Shown: positions 48,854-58,540, counted from the stretch's first letter. The stretch is 64,000 nucleotides of DNA from Microthrix sp041394405 (GCA_041394405.1 JAWKIF010000012.1:1-64000); one strand, 5' to 3'. The notes: generated from the letters alone by a model not told the origin. Numbers and translations: made by a program.

Positions 48854-50114
48854 CCAAGGCGGCCTCACCGGGGCCGAGCGCTTCCAGCAGCGATGCCGCA
48901 TCGTCCGCCGAGGTGGCCGCCACCCCGTAGGCGTTGGTGCCGACGGCCACCAGCTCCAACCCCAGCCGATCTGCCACGCCGGCGATCTCGTGGTGAAGCC
49001 GCTGCGCATCCGTGCCCAGTTCGGCCATCTCACCCAGCAGGGCGACCCGACGGCGGGCGGGAAGTTCCGCCAGGGCGGCCAGCGCCGCCTCTGTGGAGGT
49101 GGGGTTGGCGTTGTAGGCATCGTTGATCACCGACGCCCCGCCCGGGGTGGACACCAGCTCCATGCGCCACGGGCTCATGGCGGCGTCGGCCAGCCCGCAG
49201 GAGACGGCAGTCGGCGTCACGCCCGCATCGAGGCCGATGGCGGCCGCGGCCAGGGCGTTGGTGACCTGGTGCTCACCGGCCACCGAGAGCCGGATCCGGA
49301 CCGAACCCCAGGGGCTGTCCAGGCGGAACCGTGCGCAGAGATCGTCGCCCAGCGACACCTCGCTGGCCCGCACGTCGCCGCCGGTTCGACCGAAGGTGAG
49401 CACCCGGGCGTCGGTGCGCGACGCCATGGCGGCCACCCGGTGGTCGTCTGCGTTCAGCACGGCGGTGCCCGACGACGGAAGCGACTCGATGAGCTCACCC
49501 TTGGCCGCGGCCACTCCCTCGAGGTCTCCAAAGCACTCAAGGTGCGCTCCCGCCACCACGGTCGCCACCCCCACCTCCGGGCGGGCCAGGCGACACAACG
49601 CGGCGATGTGGCCGGGACCGCGGGCGCCCATCTCGACCACCAACGCCTCGGCGGTCTCCGGGGCATTGGCCAGCGTCAGCGGGACGCCGATCTCGTTGTT
49701 GAACGAGCGCTCGGAGGCCGACGTCGACAGGGTCGTGGCCAAAACCGAGGCCGCCAGGTCCTTCACCGTGGTCTTGCCCACCGATCCGGTGACCCCAATC
49801 ACCCTGGCGGTGGTGCGCGACCGCGCCAGCCTGCCCAGGTCATCCAGCGCACGGGCCGTGTCGGCGACCACGACGACGCTGCTCGAGTCGTGAAGCCCAA
49901 GGTCGGCCACCGGCCGGGCCGACAGGGATGCCGAGGCGCCGGCGGCCAGGGCGCTTGCGATGAACTCGTGCCCGTCGCGTTCGGCCAGCAACGGCACGAA
50001 CAGGTCGCCCGGCCCAGCCTGCCGAGAGTCAACGACCACCCTCCGGATCTCCACATCAGGCCCCGACAGGGCGGCGTTCAACGGCTCAAGGAGCGCAGAG
50101 AGGGGGACCTGCAT
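48777..50114 (-). CDS. murF: UDP-N-acetylmuramoyl-tripeptide--D-alanyl-D-alanine ligase
   Basis: 445 residues from ATG 50114. N-terminal Mur domain (VVVDSRQAGPGDLFVPL), central ATPase with VIGVTGSVGKTTVKDL and SFNNEIGVPLTLANA, and C-terminal domain with INDAYNANPTSTEAALAAL. It adds D-Ala-D-Ala to the UDP-muramoyl tripeptide in the cytoplasm. The D-Ala-D-Ala ligase is encoded 150 bp away on the other strand, so the two steps sit together but are transcribed divergently. Confidence 0.95.
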   Translation of the reverse strand: MQVPLSALLEPLNAALSGPDVEIRRVVVDSRQAGPGDLFVPLLAERDGHEFIASALAAGASASLSARPVADLGLHDSSSVVVVADTARALDDLGRLARSRTTARVIGVTGSVGKTTVKDLAASVLATTLSTSASERSFNNEIGVPLTLANAPETAEALVVEMGARGPGHIAALCRLARPEVGVATVVAGAHLECFGDLEGVAAAKGELIESLPSSGTAVLNADDHRVAAMASRTDARVLTFGRTGGDVRASEVSLGDDLCARFRLDSPWGSVRIRLSVAGEHQVTNALAAAAIGLDAGVTPTAVSCGLADAAMSPWRMELVSTPGGASVINDAYNANPTSTEAALAALAELPARRRVALLGEMAELGTDAQRLHHEIAGVADRLGLELVAVGTNAYGVAATSADDAASLLEALGPGEAALVKASRVAGLERLVQRVVAGPGSRGE

Positions 50115-50264
50115 GCGGGCCAGTCTCCCACGCCCGGGGGGTCCGTCGTCGACTCGCCCAGTGCCCGCGTCTCGTAGTGTCGGAGCCACGCACCGGCTCG
50201 ACCCAGCTGATGCCGAACCGGGCATCGCACCCCGGCAGCCACAGATCGACCAGTGGAGCTCCCC

Positions 50265-51446
50265 ATGGACACGGACCAGCCTGCCACGCCGAACCCGACC
50301 GCGAACCCGGGCGACACAACGAACCCTCCGGCGGCGACCCCGCTGGCGCGCACCCAACGCCTGGAGCTGCCTGCCCGGGTGCGTCTGGTTGTGCTCTTCG
50401 GTGGACAATCGGCCGAGCATGACGTGTCACGCACGACGGCACAGAACGTGCTGGGCGCGCTCAACTCCGATCGGTACGAGGTGCGCCTGGTCGGCATCTC
50501 GCGCACTGGGCGATGGCTGGAGGTGCAAGGTGCGGCCGACATCCTTGGCGCCGCCGGGGCCGCCGAGGCCGTTGCGGCAGGCAAGCTGGCGGTGGCCGGG
50601 CCGCAGAGCACGCTGCTGTCGGAGATCTCCGAGCGGGCCGCCGACGACCTGCCCATGGTGGTGCTCCCGCTGCTCCACGGCCCGAACGGGGAGGACGGCA
50701 CGGTGCAGGGCCTGCTGGAGTTGAGCGGCCTGCCCTACGTTGGCTCGGGCGTCCTGGGCTCGGCGGTGTCCATGGACAAGGCGGTCGCCAAGGAACTGTG
50801 TGCGCATGCCGGCCTGCCCCAAGCGGACTGGCTGACCTTTCACGAGCGCGACCTCGGCGATGACGCGCTGGCCGACGCCATCGCCCGCCTCGGCCTGCCG
50901 ATCTTCGTGAAGCCGGCGAACCTGGGCAGCTCCGTCGGGATCTCCAAGGTCACCGACACAGATGGGCTCCGTGCCGCGTGTGCCGAAGCGCTGGCCCACG
51001 ACGAGACGGTGGTGCTGGAGGAGTCGGTCACCGGCCGCGAGATCGAAATCGGCGTGCTGGGGAACGAGGAGCCGCAGCTGAGCGTGCCGGGCGAGATCGT
51101 GGCCGGGGCCGAGTTCTACGACTACGAGGACAAGTACGTCACGGGCGCCGCCCAGCTGGTGATACCGGCCCCGCTGCCCGACGGAGTGACCATGGAGCTG
51201 AACGACCTCGCCCGTCGCGCCTTTCGAACCCTGCGCGGCGCCGACCTGGCTCGCGTGGATTTCTTCTACGAGGCGGAGGGACGGGGCCTGTTGCTCAACG
51301 AGATGAACACCCTGCCCGGCTTCACCCCCGCATCGATGTACCCGCGATTGTGGGAGGCCAGCGGCCTGCCCTACGGCGACCTGATCGACGAGTTGGTGAG
51401 GCTGGCCCTGGAACGCCACGCCCATCGAGGCGCCCGCCGCCGCTAG
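50265..51446 (+). CDS. ddl: D-alanine--D-alanine ligase
   Basis: 393 residues from ATG 50265, with GGAG 6 nt upstream (GTG 50253 is less likely). A 35-residue Pro/Thr-rich leader precedes the ATP-grasp enzyme: VLFGGQSAEHDVSRTTA, LLHGPNGEDGTVQGLLEL, FVKPANLGSSVGISKV, VDFFYEAEGRGLLLNEMN and TLPGFTPASMYP. All main binding loops are intact. Product feeds MurF. Confidence 0.96.
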   Translation: MDTDQPATPNPTANPGDTTNPPAATPLARTQRLELPARVRLVVLFGGQSAEHDVSRTTAQNVLGALNSDRYEVRLVGISRTGRWLEVQGAADILGAAGAAEAVAAGKLAVAGPQSTLLSEISERAADDLPMVVLPLLHGPNGEDGTVQGLLELSGLPYVGSGVLGSAVSMDKAVAKELCAHAGLPQADWLTFHERDLGDDALADAIARLGLPIFVKPANLGSSVGISKVTDTDGLRAACAEALAHDETVVLEESVTGREIEIGVLGNEEPQLSVPGEIVAGAEFYDYEDKYVTGAAQLVIPAPLPDGVTMELNDLARRAFRTLRGADLARVDFFYEAEGRGLLLNEMNTLPGFTPASMYPRLWEASGLPYGDLIDELVRLALERHAHRGARRR

Positions 51447-51488
51447 CCGATCCGGCGCAGCAGCGGGTGCACTTCACGACCGTGGCGG

Positions 51489-52418
51489 CTACTCGCCCAT
51501 GTTGTTCACGATGTTCATGAACGCCGGCGCCAGGATCACGATCAGTAGCACCGGGAAGATGAACAGCGTGATGGGCAGCAGCATCTTCACGGGCGTCTTC
51601 ATGGCCTGTTCCTGGGCGCGCTGGCGACGCTTGATGCGCATCTCGTCGGCCTGGCCGCGCAGCACCTTGCCGATGGAGATGCCGTAGGCATCGGCCTGGA
51701 TGATCGCCATGGCAAAGGTCTTGATCTCCTCGATGCCGACCCGTTCGTCCATGGCCCGCAGCGCATCCGCCCGGCTGGCACCGGCACGCACCTCGCCCAT
51801 CATCCGGGAGTACTCGTCGGACAGCTCCCCGGGCACCGAATCGATGACCCGCTCCAACGCCTGCTCGAAGCCCAAGCCTGCCTCCACCGAGATGGTCAGC
51901 AGGTCCATGGTGTCGGGAAGCTGGCGTTGGATGTTGCCCTGCCGGGTCTTCACCGACGCGTCCAGCCGCTTGTCCGGGAGCACGAACAGGCCGAACATCA
52001 CCCCGCCACCGAACATGAGCTTCATCAGGCCGGAGAACGGCGAGATGCCCAGGATGAAGATGACCACACCCGCCACCACGGCCGCCACACAACACATGGC
52101 CTTCATGGCCAAGAAGCGGTCGACCGAGTCGGCCTCCCCTCGACCCGCATGGACGTACTTCTGACGGACCTCGTCGGCGTAGCCCACGGGCGAGAACCGG
52201 CGCACCAGCTCGCTCAGCTGGAACACACCCGGCGAGATGACGCGCTCCATCAGCGAACCGGCGGTGGGCTCGGGGCTCACGAAGCCTTCGGCCTGGTAGC
52301 CGTCGAGCATGCTCAACGACTCCCGTGCCACCTGCTTTTCCTGGAGATGGCCAAACAGCACCCAGGCGGCGATACCGAAGGCGGCTGCGAGCAGCAATAC
52401 GGGTAGGAGCAGAGTCAC
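51489..52418 (-). CDS. tadC: Tad pilus inner-membrane protein TadC (T2SSF domain)
   Basis: 309 residues. N-terminal span (LLLPVLLLAAAFGIAAWVLF), two central spans (AVVAGVVIFILGISPFSGLM, MFGLFVLPD region), GspF-type domain (about 150-270: DTMDLLTISVEAGLGFEQAL, IQADAYGISIGKVLRGQADE) and a C-terminal span. With TadB it would form the membrane platform for Flp pilus assembly. Last gene of the tad operon; its 3' end faces ddl. Confidence 0.88.
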   Translation of the reverse strand: MTLLLPVLLLAAAFGIAAWVLFGHLQEKQVARESLSMLDGYQAEGFVSPEPTAGSLMERVISPGVFQLSELVRRFSPVGYADEVRQKYVHAGRGEADSVDRFLAMKAMCCVAAVVAGVVIFILGISPFSGLMKLMFGGGVMFGLFVLPDKRLDASVKTRQGNIQRQLPDTMDLLTISVEAGLGFEQALERVIDSVPGELSDEYSRMMGEVRAGASRADALRAMDERVGIEEIKTFAMAIIQADAYGISIGKVLRGQADEMRIKRRQRAQEQAMKTPVKMLLPITLFIFPVLLIVILAPAFMNIVNNMGE

Positions 52419-52428
52419 GGTGTCGTCC

Positions 52429-54384
52429 TCACACTTCGATGGTGATGATCTTTTTCATCCAGGCGAACCCGATCAACATCGAGACGACTGAATAGCCCAA
52501 CAGAACCTTGCCCAGGGTGGTCTCCAACAGCGGGTCCAGATAACCCGGGTTGGACACGTACATGAAGATCATCATGCCGATGGGCATGACACCCAGCACG
52601 ATGGCCGACATGAGCCCTTCTGCGGTGAGGCCCTTCACCTCACGGCGCAGCCGCTCTCGCTCCACCATCGTCGTGGCCACGGTGTCGAGCAGCTCCGACA
52701 AGTTGCCGCCCACCTCCCGCTGAATACTGATGGCCAGGACGGTCCAAGCGAAGTCACGGCTGGTCAACCGCTCCGCCACGCCGTTGAGGGCGTCTTCGAT
52801 GGGACGCCCCAGCTGTGCCTCGGACATGGCTCGCCGAAGCTCGCCACCCAACGGGTCGGGCACGTCCTCGGACACCGCCGTGATGGCCTGGGCGATGGAG
52901 TAGCCGGCCCTCAGCGTTCCGGCCAGCAGGGTCAGCGAGTCGGGAAGCTGGCGCTCGAAGGCCACGCGTCGCCGTGCGGCCTTCAGCGAGACAGCCATGA
53001 TGGGAACCGCCAGGCCCAGCAGGGCGAACACGACGCCGCCGAGGACGCCCAGCATGACCACCCCGAGCAGCGCCGACACCGCGGGGATCGCCGCAAGGGC
53101 AAACGCTGCCTCCCCCGGGCGAATCTTCATGTCGGCCGCCGTGAGCGACGCCTGGATCTTGGCGAGGAGGCCCCGGTCCTGGGCGAAGGTCTCTGTCGCC
53201 TGGACCGCCTTTCGCACCACCTCGGACGAGCCGAACATCATGTCGGCGTCGGCATCCTCCACCACCTCACTTGGTGCTCCGGAGTAGGCACGCAGCCTGG
53301 CGTCCACCGAGTCTTCCGAATGGGTCAGGAACTGGGCCGCCGCAACGCCCATGCCCACCAGCGCCAGCAGCACCATGGCGGGAACCAGCAGGCGCACCAG
53401 CGGGTTGTCGAGGCGGGACACGAGGCTGGCCCCGGCGATGGGCACCGGCGCGAGCTGGGCGGGCGTCGTGAGCAGCGCGCCAGGTTGGACGCTCGCCTCA
53501 GCGGAGGCGTCGGAGGTCGTCACGCCCACGTTGGCCCGCTCACCACCCAGGTCCAGCTTCGAAGTCAGCGTGTACCGGCCGGCGAGCCGGGCGTTCACGG
53601 AAGCCGTGGCGTCATCGATGCCGTCCGGAGCGGTGGTGAGATAGATGCCACCGGTCTCGGCCGAGAGCTCCGAGAGGGACGCAGCGTCGGGGCTGGCCGG
53701 CGCGGCGTCGATGACCGAGAGCGTCACCTGTCCGTCCCGCAGCGCTCGTCGCAGCATGGTGAGGTCGGATCCCGACCCGCTCTCTGCTCCGGTGCGTATC
53801 AGCACGATCTGCCGGTCCAGCGTGGACGTCGACGCCAGTTCGGCGCCCAGCACCAGGCCATCGAAGACCGCGTTGCCGTCCTCCGACGCCAGACCGAATC
53901 GGCCGATGTCGGCATCGAGGCGGCTGGCGTCGCTGGTCAGCGGCATCACGGTGCGCGCCTCGTTGGCGGTGGAAACCAGCGCCATCTGGTTGCGGCCCTC
54001 GTCGGTGTTGGGGGCGAACTCGGCGGCAGCCTTCGCCACCAGCCGAGCGGTGGCGTTCTCGGCGGCGGCGTTGTTGTCGCCAACCACCACCACGGCCTGC
54101 CCAACCTCGTCGGGGACCAACTTGGCGGTGCCGGCGTCCTCGCCGTTCACCGCCAGCTTCGCCTCCTCGCCCGTGCCGGTGTAGACGACGCCCAGTTGGA
54201 CCTCCTCGCCGGTGGCATCGACGCTGGTGATGGTGAGCGACGCATCGCCCTCCTGGGGGGGCCCAGCCTCGGCCGTGCCCCCCAGGCCCACCGTCAGGAT
54301 GGACAGCGCCACCACCACCGAGGACAGCAGCCACCAGCGCTTCAGCAGCTGGTGGCGGTTCAGCGAACCCAGACCGAGACTCAT
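52429..54384 (-). CDS. tadB: TadB-type protein with extracytoplasmic VWA-like domain
   Basis: 651 residues, twice the usual TadB length. A signal-like segment (WWLLSSVVVALSILTVGLGG) is followed by about 250 residues resembling a von Willebrand A fold (AVVVVGDNNAAAENATARLV, QIVLIRTGAESGSGSDLTML, GQVTLSVIDAAP) but without a clear DxSxS metal site. After a span at about 325-350 comes the canonical TadB part with its GspF domain (RQLPDSLTLLAGTLRAGYSI, ISIQREVGGNLSELLDTVA) and C-terminal spans. ATG overlaps the tadA stop by 4 bp. The extra module could touch the pilus or the wall. Confidence 0.8.
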   Translation of the reverse strand: MSLGLGSLNRHQLLKRWWLLSSVVVALSILTVGLGGTAEAGPPQEGDASLTITSVDATGEEVQLGVVYTGTGEEAKLAVNGEDAGTAKLVPDEVGQAVVVVGDNNAAAENATARLVAKAAAEFAPNTDEGRNQMALVSTANEARTVMPLTSDASRLDADIGRFGLASEDGNAVFDGLVLGAELASTSTLDRQIVLIRTGAESGSGSDLTMLRRALRDGQVTLSVIDAAPASPDAASLSELSAETGGIYLTTAPDGIDDATASVNARLAGRYTLTSKLDLGGERANVGVTTSDASAEASVQPGALLTTPAQLAPVPIAGASLVSRLDNPLVRLLVPAMVLLALVGMGVAAAQFLTHSEDSVDARLRAYSGAPSEVVEDADADMMFGSSEVVRKAVQATETFAQDRGLLAKIQASLTAADMKIRPGEAAFALAAIPAVSALLGVVMLGVLGGVVFALLGLAVPIMAVSLKAARRRVAFERQLPDSLTLLAGTLRAGYSIAQAITAVSEDVPDPLGGELRRAMSEAQLGRPIEDALNGVAERLTSRDFAWTVLAISIQREVGGNLSELLDTVATTMVERERLRREVKGLTAEGLMSAIVLGVMPIGMMIFMYVSNPGYLDPLLETTLGKVLLGYSVVSMLIGFAWMKKIITIEV

Positions 54385-55745
54385 CGGCCCCGCCCCACGG
54401 CTCGCTGGCCGCCACCTTGGGGCGCAAAGATCTCCGGACCCAGGCGGATGCCCTGGTCGGCCAGCTTCTGGGCGAACTTCGGCCGCACCCCGGTGGGCTT
54501 CAGGAAGCCCTTGTACTTGCCCTGTTCGTCGACGCCCATTGAGTAGTCGAACAGGAACACGTCCTGAAGGGTGATGATGTCGCCTTCCATGCCCTGCACC
54601 TCCGACACGTGCGTCACGCGGCGGCTGCCGTCTCGGAGGCGGGTCAGCTGCACCACGAGGTCGACGGCGGAGGACACCTGTTCACGGATGGCCCGAACGG
54701 GCAGGTCGAAGCCCGACATCAGCACCAGCGTCTCCAGGCGGCTCAGGCAGTCACGGGGCGTGTTGGCGTGGATGGTGGTCAGCGAGCCGTCGTGGCCGGT
54801 GTTCATCGCCTGGAGCATGTCCAGCGCCTCGCCGGAACGACACTCGCCCACCACGATGCGGTCGGGCCGCATGCGCAGGGTGTTCTTCACCAGGTCTCGA
54901 ATGGTGACCTCGCCGCGGCCCTCGATGTTGGGGGGACGGGTCTCCAGGCTGAGCACGTGTTCCTGGTGCAGCTGGAGCTCCTTGGAGTCCTCCACCGTGA
55001 TGATGCGCTCATCGGCGGGAATGAACGAGCTCAACACGTTCAGCAGCGTCGTCTTACCAGTGCCGGTACCGCCGGAGACGATCACGTTCAGCTTGCCCAC
55101 GATGCACGCCTGCAGGAAGCGGGCTGTGTGGGCGTTGAAGGAGCCGAACCTGATCAGGTCGTCCACCTGAAGCGGGTCGGTGGAGAACTTCCGGATCGTC
55201 AGGAACGGTCCGCCCATCGCCAACGGCGACACCACGGCGTTCACCCGTGAGCCGTCCGGCAGGCGGGCATCCACCATCGGTGTCGACTCGTCCACGCGGC
55301 GTCCCACGGCGGAGACGATCTTGTCGATGATGCGGCGCAGGTGGTCGGAGTCCACGAAGGTCGCCGAGTCCTTTTCCACCTTGCCACCGCGCTCCACGAA
55401 CACGCAGTTGGGGCCGTTGACCATGATTTCGGTGACGGCCTCCTCGTTGAGCAGCCGATCGATGGGCCCGTAGCCCATGATGTCGTCTGCCACCTCCTGG
55501 ATCAGCTGGTTGCGGTCGGCGGTGGACAGCGGGGCACGCTCGGAGGCCAGCGCGCTGGTGAGGCTGTCGTGCACCTTGCGGCGAAGTTCGTTCTCCGGCA
55601 GCCGCTTGTCGTAGAGCACCGGGCCCAAGTCGTCGATGAGCTGCTGGTGGATTCGCTTGCGCAGCTCGTCGAGGACCGGGTCGGAGCCCTTCGGCGGGCC
55701 TCCCTCGGTGCCTTGTGCGGCGTGCAGTCGTTGGTAGAGCGACAC
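54381..55745 (-). CDS. tadA: Tad/CpaF secretion ATPase
   Basis: 454 residues from GTG 55745 (AGGAGAAG 4 nt upstream). N-terminal region ends in DIMGYGPIDRLLNEE; the ATPase has Walker A VSGGTGTGKTTLLNVL, Asp box EDSKELQLHQEH, Walker B RIVVGECRSGEALDMLQAM and the His box LTTIHANTPRD. It powers pilin polymerisation. Upstream, a hairpin separates it from tadZ. Confidence 0.93.
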   Translation of the reverse strand: MSLYQRLHAAQGTEGGPPKGSDPVLDELRKRIHQQLIDDLGPVLYDKRLPENELRRKVHDSLTSALASERAPLSTADRNQLIQEVADDIMGYGPIDRLLNEEAVTEIMVNGPNCVFVERGGKVEKDSATFVDSDHLRRIIDKIVSAVGRRVDESTPMVDARLPDGSRVNAVVSPLAMGGPFLTIRKFSTDPLQVDDLIRFGSFNAHTARFLQACIVGKLNVIVSGGTGTGKTTLLNVLSSFIPADERIITVEDSKELQLHQEHVLSLETRPPNIEGRGEVTIRDLVKNTLRMRPDRIVVGECRSGEALDMLQAMNTGHDGSLTTIHANTPRDCLSRLETLVLMSGFDLPVRAIREQVSSAVDLVVQLTRLRDGSRRVTHVSEVQGMEGDIITLQDVFLFDYSMGVDEQGKYKGFLKPTGVRPKFAQKLADQGIRLGPEIFAPQGGGQRAVGRGR

Positions 55746-55891
55746 GTTCGCTTCTCCTGTGGGTGCGGGTGTGTGCAGGTTCTGAATCGGTAGGCCCCGG
55801 TCCGGGATGAGGGCTGACGCCTCAGCTGGGCCGTTTGGCCCACCGGGCTCGGCGACGTCCAGCGGCGGGGCGACCAGCGGCGGGGCGCGCG

Positions 55892-55921
55892 GCAACGCCA
55901 CCCGGGTGGGGGTGGCGTTGC
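55892..55921 (-). terminator. Hairpin between tadZ and tadA
   Basis: 12-bp perfect stem GCAACGCCACCC (55892-55903) with 55910-55921 and a 6-nt loop, 17 bp after the tadZ stop. It may dampen or end transcription before tadA, setting subunit ratios. Confidence 0.55.
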
Positions 55922-55938
55922 GCCGGGGGGAGGACCCG

Positions 55939-57456
55939 TCAGTTGCGGGCGGGTTGAGGCGCCACCAGGTCGGCCAGGGCGTTGATCGCCTTGGTCACGC
56001 CCGACCGGGGCGCGTGCATCACCACCGGAACACCCTTGTTGACGGCCTGGGGCACGACGATGTCCGATGGGATCAGCGAATCGGCGGTGAGCTGCAGCGT
56101 GCGTTCCACCTCTCCGACGTCCAGCTTGACCTTGGAGTTGGCCCGGTTCAGCACCAGGCGCACCTTCTCAAGTGGGGTACCCAGCAGGCGCAGCGTCTGG
56201 AGGCCGATCTTCACGTTCTTGATGTTGGGGATGTCCATTCCGGCCATCAGCAGGATCTCGTCGGAGATCTCCACGAGGCCCAGCACCACGTCGTTGAAGT
56301 AGGCCGGAGTGTCCACCACCACCACCGAACAAAAGGTGCGCAGCATCTCCACGATCTGCACCATCTCCGCGGCGCCGATCTGGTCGGCAAAGGCCGGTTC
56401 CAGCGGAGCTGGGAGCACCCGCAGGCCCGACGGTTCATGCGTCATGAGCAACTGCTCGAGAAAGTTGGGGTCGATGCGGTCCAGCGCAGCGACCGCGTCC
56501 ACGATGGTGTGGCGCGGGGTCAGCTTCAACATGACGGCCACGTCGCCGAATTGAAGGTCTGCGTCCACCAGGCACACCGGCCCGGCGCTGCGTTGCGCCA
56601 GGGCCACTGCCAGCGACGTTGCCAACACCGACTTGCCGGCACCGCCCTTGGTGGAGAAGATGCTGACCACCTTGCCCAGCGGCCCACCGCCGTAGCCACC
56701 TTGGTCGAACCCACCTCCCGGGCCTCCGGGGCCGGGACCGCGTTGGTCGAAGCCCAGGTTCGGGCCGCCGAAGCTTCCCTGGTCGAAGCCGCCTGCCGGG
56801 CCTCCGGGGCCTCCGGGGCCTCCGGGGCCTCCGGGGCCTCCGGGGCCGGGGGCCTGTTGATCGAATCCGATGTTCGGGCCGCCGAAACCGCCGGGATCGC
56901 TGGGCGGCGGGTCGGCGCGAGGCGGCGCCTGTGGAGGCGCCTGGGGAGGCGCCTCGCCGGTGAGATGGGGGCTGGGGCCACCGGTGGGGATTCGGGGCCC
57001 CTGAGACCCCCGGGCGTGGGAATCGAGGCCCAGCGCAACCCGACGAACGGCGTCGGCCAGCTCGGCGGTTTCGTTGCCCAGCTCGATGACGTCGCTGATG
57101 CCGCAGCGCAGCGCTATCTGCAGGGTCTCGCGGTCGGCCTGCTCCGCAATGAGGATGGCCCCCAGGTTGGAGTTGGCCTGCACGACGCGCTCGGCGGCGC
57201 TCAGGTCGGCCGGGTTGTTGCACGATGGGCCCAGCACCATGACCACCGGAACGTTGCCGGTCAGCCGGGAGGCCAGATCCGCCATCGAGCCGAAGGGAGT
57301 CCCGCCGTTGCCGAGCAGCGTCACCAGATGGTCACGCGTCGGCTGATGTGCCTCGACGATGGCCACCGACACCCGGATGGTTGGTTTGGTTGTTGTTTGA
57401 TCAGCCACTTCGGTGTCCGTTTCAGTTGAACTTCGACCGTGAGAGATCGCGACCAC
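55939..57456 (-). CDS. tadZ: TadZ/CpaE-like pilus ATPase with Gly-Pro linker
   Basis: 505 residues (GTG 57456; GTG 57408 also possible). Residues 28-145 are a receiver-like domain without clear phospho-acceptor. Residues 150-250 are low complexity: PPQAPPQAPP, then GGP triplets and three GFDQ-type repeats. The MinD-like ATPase follows: deviant Walker A FSTKGGAGKSVLATSLA, VDADLQFGDVAVML and VVVDTPAYFNDVVLGL. It is thought to place the pilus machine at the membrane. Confidence 0.88.
   Translation of the reverse strand: MVAISHGRSSTETDTEVADQTTTKPTIRVSVAIVEAHQPTRDHLVTLLGNGGTPFGSMADLASRLTGNVPVVMVLGPSCNNPADLSAAERVVQANSNLGAILIAEQADRETLQIALRCGISDVIELGNETAELADAVRRVALGLDSHARGSQGPRIPTGGPSPHLTGEAPPQAPPQAPPRADPPPSDPGGFGGPNIGFDQQAPGPGGPGGPGGPGGPGGPAGGFDQGSFGGPNLGFDQRGPGPGGPGGGFDQGGYGGGPLGKVVSIFSTKGGAGKSVLATSLAVALAQRSAGPVCLVDADLQFGDVAVMLKLTPRHTIVDAVAALDRIDPNFLEQLLMTHEPSGLRVLPAPLEPAFADQIGAAEMVQIVEMLRTFCSVVVVDTPAYFNDVVLGLVEISDEILLMAGMDIPNIKNVKIGLQTLRLLGTPLEKVRLVLNRANSKVKLDVGEVERTLQLTADSLIPSDIVVPQAVNKGVPVVMHAPRSGVTKAINALADLVAPQPARN
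56800..56847. repeat. 9-bp tandem repeat in tadZ
   Basis: Five copies of CCTCCGGGG on the plus strand, encoding the GPG/GGP run of the linker. Multiples of 9 bp keep frame. Confidence 0.85.
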
Positions 57457-57458
57457 CG

Positions 57459-58340
57459 CTAGCCCTCACCGTTGTCGGCGCCATCCTCGCCACCCGCTTC
57501 CGCCTGCTTGCCCGGCACCTCAGGGTACGGCGTCTTGGCGTCGATGCCAGGCGTCCGAACCTCCGAGGGAAGGATGGGCAGGGGAACTGGTTCGTAGTCG
57601 GGGCGCACCAGGGTGAGGTACAGGCCACCCGAGCGCTCGGCAGCAATCACCAGCTGGCTGGCTTCGGCCGGAACCTGCACCACGATGACGCTCGAGTCCA
57701 CGGGCTCCTCGGCCGGAGCCTCCTCGCCCTCTGCCGGAGCCGCAGCCACCTTGGTGCCCAGGTTGGAGCCGATCGAGAGCACCTTCACCTTCTGATACAA
57801 CGCTGCCGGGATCTGGTTGAACGCCACCCCGCCGTCGCCAAGGTTGACGGCTTCGCCGCCGCCGCCCTCTTCGGTCCGGGTGCCCACGACCATCATGTTC
57901 ACGAAGTCACCGGGTGCCACCAGGCTGGCCACGCTGCGAGTCTGGTCCGACGAAATGGCCACCGCGACGTTGCCGGGGTCGATGCGGGGCGAGTTGGACA
58001 CCGACAGGTTGGTATCGGAGGCGAACTTCGACCGCGTGACGATCTCGTTCGGCTCAAGGTTGATGGTGGCCAGCAGACCCGCGATGTCGGCGGGCTGGGA
58101 CAGCGCATCGGCCGGCAGGTCCACGCGACGGCGCTTGGCCTCGCCGATGGCCTTGGAGGAGATGGCCTCGTCGGCGCTGGTGCCCGCGGCAACGGCGCGC
58201 TTGACCACCAGCACCTGCACCAGTTGGTTCTCGCTTTCGGAGTCCTGTTTCACCCCGTTCAAGAACCCGAACGTCAAGACGGCGGCGAGCAACGCCACCA
58301 CCATCGATCCCACCAGCACCATTACTCTGCGCGAACTCAC
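57459..58340 (-). CDS. cpaB: Flp pilus assembly protein CpaB/RcpC
   Basis: 293 residues, GTG start. One N-terminal span (VMVLVGSMVVALLAAVLTFG), then an SAF domain (VQVLVVKRAVAAGTSADEAI) and RcpC-type region (NVAVAISSDQTRSVASLVAPG, FVNMMVVGT). The C-terminal third is acidic and Pro/Ala-rich. First gene of the tad operon seen here; no flp pilin or prepilin peptidase gene lies in the window. Confidence 0.87.
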   Translation of the reverse strand: MSSRRVMVLVGSMVVALLAAVLTFGFLNGVKQDSESENQLVQVLVVKRAVAAGTSADEAISSKAIGEAKRRRVDLPADALSQPADIAGLLATINLEPNEIVTRSKFASDTNLSVSNSPRIDPGNVAVAISSDQTRSVASLVAPGDFVNMMVVGTRTEEGGGGEAVNLGDGGVAFNQIPAALYQKVKVLSIGSNLGTKVAAAPAEGEEAPAEEPVDSSVIVVQVPAEASQLVIAAERSGGLYLTLVRPDYEPVPLPILPSEVRTPGIDAKTPYPEVPGKQAEAGGEDGADNGEG

Positions 58341-58510
58341 CCGAACGACCTCGCTCCGTCGTATAGCGGCGAGAGCGTGCCGGTGGTTCCGGCGAGCTCA
58401 CTCTCGTCTCTCCCACCCTTCGGCGGGCCGGCCGCTCGGTTGAGCCCTTCAGGCCAGATCCTGTGAGGTCGTCAGGGTCCCGAGGCTCATTCCTCAGGCC
58501 GGACGCGCCG

Positions 58511-58540
58511 GAGGGGAGGAGCCGTTCGGCCCCTCCCCTC
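58511..58540 (-). terminator. Hairpin after rpsA
   Basis: 13-bp stem (58511-58523 with 58528-58540, one mismatch) and a GTTC loop, 39 bp past the rpsA stop. It separates rpsA from the tad operon. Confidence 0.65.
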
